Of a stretch of 64,000 nt of DNA, positions 62,141 through 64,000 are shown one piece after another. This DNA comes from Deferribacteraceae bacterium UBA6799 (GTDB lineage: Bacteria; Chrysiogenota; Deferribacteres; Deferribacterales; Geovibrionaceae). Under the pieces are notes generated by a model. That model saw only the letters and a list, made by a program, of their open reading frames with translations. It was not told the DNA's origin and did not search any database. Each line of letters begins with the position of its first letter. Within the stretch, counting starts at the first letter, position 1. The stretch is from positions 103,308 to 167,307 of the forward strand of contig DKFJ01000004.1 in the NCBI GenBank assembly GCA_002452335.1, in the 5' to 3' direction. The position numbers were made by a program, and so were the translations under genes.

Positions 62141-62428
62141 ATGAGTGAGAAACAGGAACTCCGACTAAAAAGATTTCAGACAAAAGGGTTTGAAAACGCA
62201 AGATCAGTCAGCATCCATTGTCAGGAAGGCTCTATCTGGATCACAGCGGGAAATGAACTGGGCGACCGCGTGATATACGCCGGAAAGGAGATTCACCTTA
62301 TCACCACAGAGAAAGTTGTGATAGAGGCTCTTCAGGACAGCGTTACTATTGTTACACTCAACGGACAGACAAAGGACAAAGCGCATGCGCCACTTCATGC
62401 GATGACAGCGGAAAACACCACCATATAG
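62141..62428 (+). CDS. Small DUF2917-like protein
   Basis: The 95-residue soluble protein has a small beta-rich core. Its pattern G-S-I-W-I-T-A-G-N, D-R-V-I-Y-A-G-K-E-I and V-V-I-E-A-L-Q-D-S-V resembles the DUF2917 family, in which a W-x-T core is followed by a G-x-x-I turn. Function is unknown. GAGGTGG lies five bases upstream of the start. It is divergent from the MocR gene with operator-like repeats between, so it may be a target. A terminator follows. Confidence 0.75.
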   Translation: MSEKQELRLKRFQTKGFENARSVSIHCQEGSIWITAGNELGDRVIYAGKEIHLITTEKVVIEALQDSVTIVTLNGQTKDKAHAPLHAMTAENTTI

Positions 62429-62474
62429 TTATATTGCAATAATTTCACATATATTCCTTCTTTTCTTTAAGCGT

Positions 62475-62498
62475 GGGGACTTCGGTCCCCTTTTTTTT
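62475..62498 (+). terminator. Intrinsic terminator with UUCG tetraloop
   Basis: GGGGAC, loop TTCG, GTCCCC, then eight T. It follows the small DUF2917-like gene and precedes the sirtuin start by 17 bases. Confidence 0.95.
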
Positions 62499-62514
62499 GT
62501 GCTATACTTCTATT

Positions 62515-63339
62515 ATGAACGAAAGACTGAAAGAGCTTCTGGGACAATCTGAGTCGTGCCTCTTTCTCACCGGAGCCGGGATGAGCGCCGATTCCGGTAT
62601 ACCCACTTTCAGAGACCGTGAGGGATACTGGCGGAACTTTCCGGTTTTTCAGGAAAAAGGTCTACTGCCGCAGGAGCTTGCGTCTCCCGCTTCTTTTCGT
62701 GTGCGCCCTCAGCACAGCTGGGCCTTCTATGAATGGCGCAGAAGAAACGCCAGAGAGAACACCCCGCACAAAGGATATACCGTCATCAACAGGATGGTGA
62801 CAGATCTTTTCAAAAAGAGCTTTGTGCACACCACCAACACGGACGGATACCACATGATCTCCGGACTGGATCAGGACAAAGTGATAGAGGTGCACGGCAG
62901 CATGTGGCGGCTTCAGTGTATGAGAGGCAGCGCATGCTCATACGGCGTGCGGGACAATTCCGAAGTGCCTCTCTGCCGTCTGGATACAGACACCATGTCA
63001 GCCCACGCCATGCCCAGATGCAGCGTGTGCGGGTCGCTTCTGCGTCCGAACATCCTTATGTTCAGCGATTTCGACTACATAGAGAACGACGGCCAGTTCA
63101 ATAATTTTCAGAATTTTCTAATGGAAGTCACAGCGCCGGACATTGCGTTCCTTGTGGGTTCCAGCAGCCAGATACCCACCAACGACTATCTGGCGAAACA
63201 GCTTAAGTCACTGGGGACAAAGATCATAACCATCAACCCTGACGAATCGTCTACATCTGTCTGCGAGCCGGATATCTTTATCAGATCCGGAGCACTGGAC
63301 GCTTTCTGCCTCATAGACAGCATCATCGACACTTTATAA
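62515..63339 (+). CDS. Sir2-family NAD-dependent deacylase (atypical)
   Basis: The 274-residue protein has the NAD-binding GAGMSADSGIPTFR, the catalytic histidine in VIEVHGSM, and zinc cysteines (C-M-R-G-S-A-C and C-S-V-C). The usual T-Q-N-I-D-x-L-H reads T-T-N-T-D-G-Y-H, and the later G-T-S reads G-S-S. It would remove acyl groups from protein lysines. The start at 62515 is used because a longer frame would run through the terminator at 62475-62498. The ribosome site is weak. It ends 18 bases before the hrcA promoter. Confidence 0.85.
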   Translation: MNERLKELLGQSESCLFLTGAGMSADSGIPTFRDREGYWRNFPVFQEKGLLPQELASPASFRVRPQHSWAFYEWRRRNARENTPHKGYTVINRMVTDLFKKSFVHTTNTDGYHMISGLDQDKVIEVHGSMWRLQCMRGSACSYGVRDNSEVPLCRLDTDTMSAHAMPRCSVCGSLLRPNILMFSDFDYIENDGQFNNFQNFLMEVTAPDIAFLVGSSSQIPTNDYLAKQLKSLGTKIITINPDESSTSVCEPDIFIRSGALDAFCLIDSIIDTL

Positions 63340-63357
63340 TTCCTGCCCAAAAAAGGC

Positions 63358-63386
63358 TTGACACAGAAATAGCTAATCCATATTCT
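63358..63386 (+). promoter_or_regulatory. Sigma-70 promoter of hrcA
   Basis: TTGACA (63358-63363), 17 bases, TATTCT (63381-63386). The expected start point falls at the left arm of the CIRCE element, so HrcA bound there would block it. Confidence 0.85.
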
Positions 63387-63391
63387 ATCAA

Positions 63392-63418
63392 TTAGCACTC
63401 GTAACCAATGAGTGCTAA
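63392..63418 (+). promoter_or_regulatory. CIRCE operator
   Basis: TTAGCACTC, nine bases, GAGTGCTAA: a perfect match to the CIRCE consensus. HrcA binds it to repress heat-shock chaperone genes and its own gene. It ends 16 bases before the hrcA start. Confidence 0.97.
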
Positions 63419-63434
63419 CAATTAGGAAGCGGGT

Positions 63435-64000
63435 ATGAATTTTCTCAACGAACGTGAAGAGATAGTTCTTAAAACCATTATTGAAGAGTTTGTACAGACC
63501 AACGAGCCGGTGGGCTCTCGTCTGATATCCAAGACAGGTCCGCTCAAACTCGGAGCCGCCTCTATACGCAACATTATGAGCGACTTAGAGGAGAAAGGAT
63601 TCATACTCCAGCCCCACACATCCTCCGGCAGAGTTCCTTCTGACGAAGGATACAGATATTATATAGACAAGCTGGTGACATTCGGGTCTGCGGACTGCAC
63701 CGTTATGGAGCAGCTGAAATCTGAATGTTCCGCAGAAAACATAAACGGCATATTTAAAAAGGTCAGCGACAATCTGGGACGCATGACCAGCTCCGTTGGA
63801 TTCGTTATATCACCCAAGCTCAACACTATGCTGCTGAAGCATATCGAGTTTATCCGTCTGAACGCCACAACGGCTCTGGCTGTTATAGTCGCCAGAACAG
63901 GCATAGTGCATAACGTTATGCTGGAGATAGACCCCACGGTGACAGAATCCGACCTGATCCAGATAAGCAACTATCTGAACACCCACTTTCAGGACAAGAG
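63435..64000 (+). CDS. hrcA: Heat-inducible transcription repressor HrcA, partial (C-terminus beyond window)
   Basis: HrcA represses groESL and dnaK operons through CIRCE. 188 codons are visible. The N-terminal winged helix reads E-P-V-G-S-R-L-I-S-K, A-A-S-I-R-N-I-M-S-D-L-E and T-S-S-G-R-V-P-S-D-E-G-Y-R, all HrcA signatures. The GAF-like domain begins near residue 105. AGGA lies seven bases upstream of the ATG. The CIRCE element in its own promoter implies autoregulation. In most genomes grpE, dnaK and dnaJ follow; that part is outside the window. Confidence 0.97.
   Translation, partial: MNFLNEREEIVLKTIIEEFVQTNEPVGSRLISKTGPLKLGAASIRNIMSDLEEKGFILQPHTSSGRVPSDEGYRYYIDKLVTFGSADCTVMEQLKSECSAENINGIFKKVSDNLGRMTSSVGFVISPKLNTMLLKHIEFIRLNATTALAVIVARTGIVHNVMLEIDPTVTESDLIQISNYLNTHFQDK

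Noticed and set aside
62473..62514. Upstream GTG extension of the sirtuin gene
   Set aside because: It runs straight through a strong UUCG terminator hairpin and T-run, so the ATG at 62515 is the likely start.

Overview
The window is a gene-dense bacterial chromosome segment of roughly even base composition (estimated by eye). It suggests a Gram-negative organism: it has paired family-9 heptosyltransferase-like genes, an outer-membrane beta-barrel, lipoproteins and bactofilin. The gene orders, such as an aromatic amino acid block fused to cmk-ispH-rpsA, and the pairing of Csd4- and Csd6-type wall enzymes typical of curved or helical cells, are compatible with the Deferribacterota (a Geovibrio/Denitrovibrio-like vibrioid anaerobe). 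That placement is inference and was not tested. No tRNA, rRNA, CRISPR array, insertion sequence or prophage was seen. Nearly everything is core metabolism and housekeeping.

Layout. 1-10046 (minus): one tightly coupled block pheA-hisC-aroF-tyrA-aroA-cmk-ispH-rpsA-sppA-lysR, with starts and stops mostly overlapping by 1, 4 or 14 bases. 10258-13413 (plus): a 1051-residue exported protein that joins an Ig-like, CTERM-tailed surface protein to an outer-membrane beta-barrel in one reading frame. 13544-15529: two GT9 glycosyltransferases for LPS core. 15497-18443: an AraC regulator, a PEBP-family protein, and a TetR/DMT-exporter pair that share a palindromic operator. 18547-27714 (plus): transketolase, two rRNA methyltransferases, a DksA-like protein, gpmI, a ComF-like protein, a PAS protein, gap and pgk. 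27761-31099: a NUDIX hydrolase, then thiC-thiE-thiL (minus) under a TPP riboswitch with a clear terminator.

31109-35613 (minus): an RsmB/RsmF-type rRNA methyltransferase, a Csd6-like L,D-transpeptidase-fold enzyme, a Csd4-like carboxypeptidase and an acylphosphatase. 35673-41934 (plus): trkA-trkH-hypF, then an HDOD protein with a degenerate receiver. 41931-50086 (minus): a znuC/znuB-like pair, parA-parB-bactofilin-tpiA-secG, and a peptide ABC transporter without its ATPases. 50173-55871 (minus): fabI, radA and ruvB, a 289-base non-coding gap with several hairpins, then ackA and pta. 56242-60399 (plus): an SRPBCC-SDR fusion with a membrane partner, murI and a Prx6-type peroxiredoxin. 60469-62428: a MocR regulator divergent from a small DUF2917-like gene, with repeated operator-like sequences between them. 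62515-64000: an atypical sirtuin, then a CIRCE element and the start of hrcA.

How it fits together. Central carbon genes (tkt, gpmI, gap, pgk, tpiA, pta, ackA) supply a glycolytic/gluconeogenic and acetate route. Tkt supplies erythrose-4-phosphate to the aromatic block. The csd4/csd6-like genes, the bactofilin and murI form a cell-wall and shape theme. The least ordinary items are the fused CTERM/beta-barrel protein, the possible Tyr/Phe leader peptide and hairpin ahead of pheA, the candidate small RNA between ruvB and ackA, and the parB-bactofilin coupling. All functions are read from sequence motifs by eye, with no database search.
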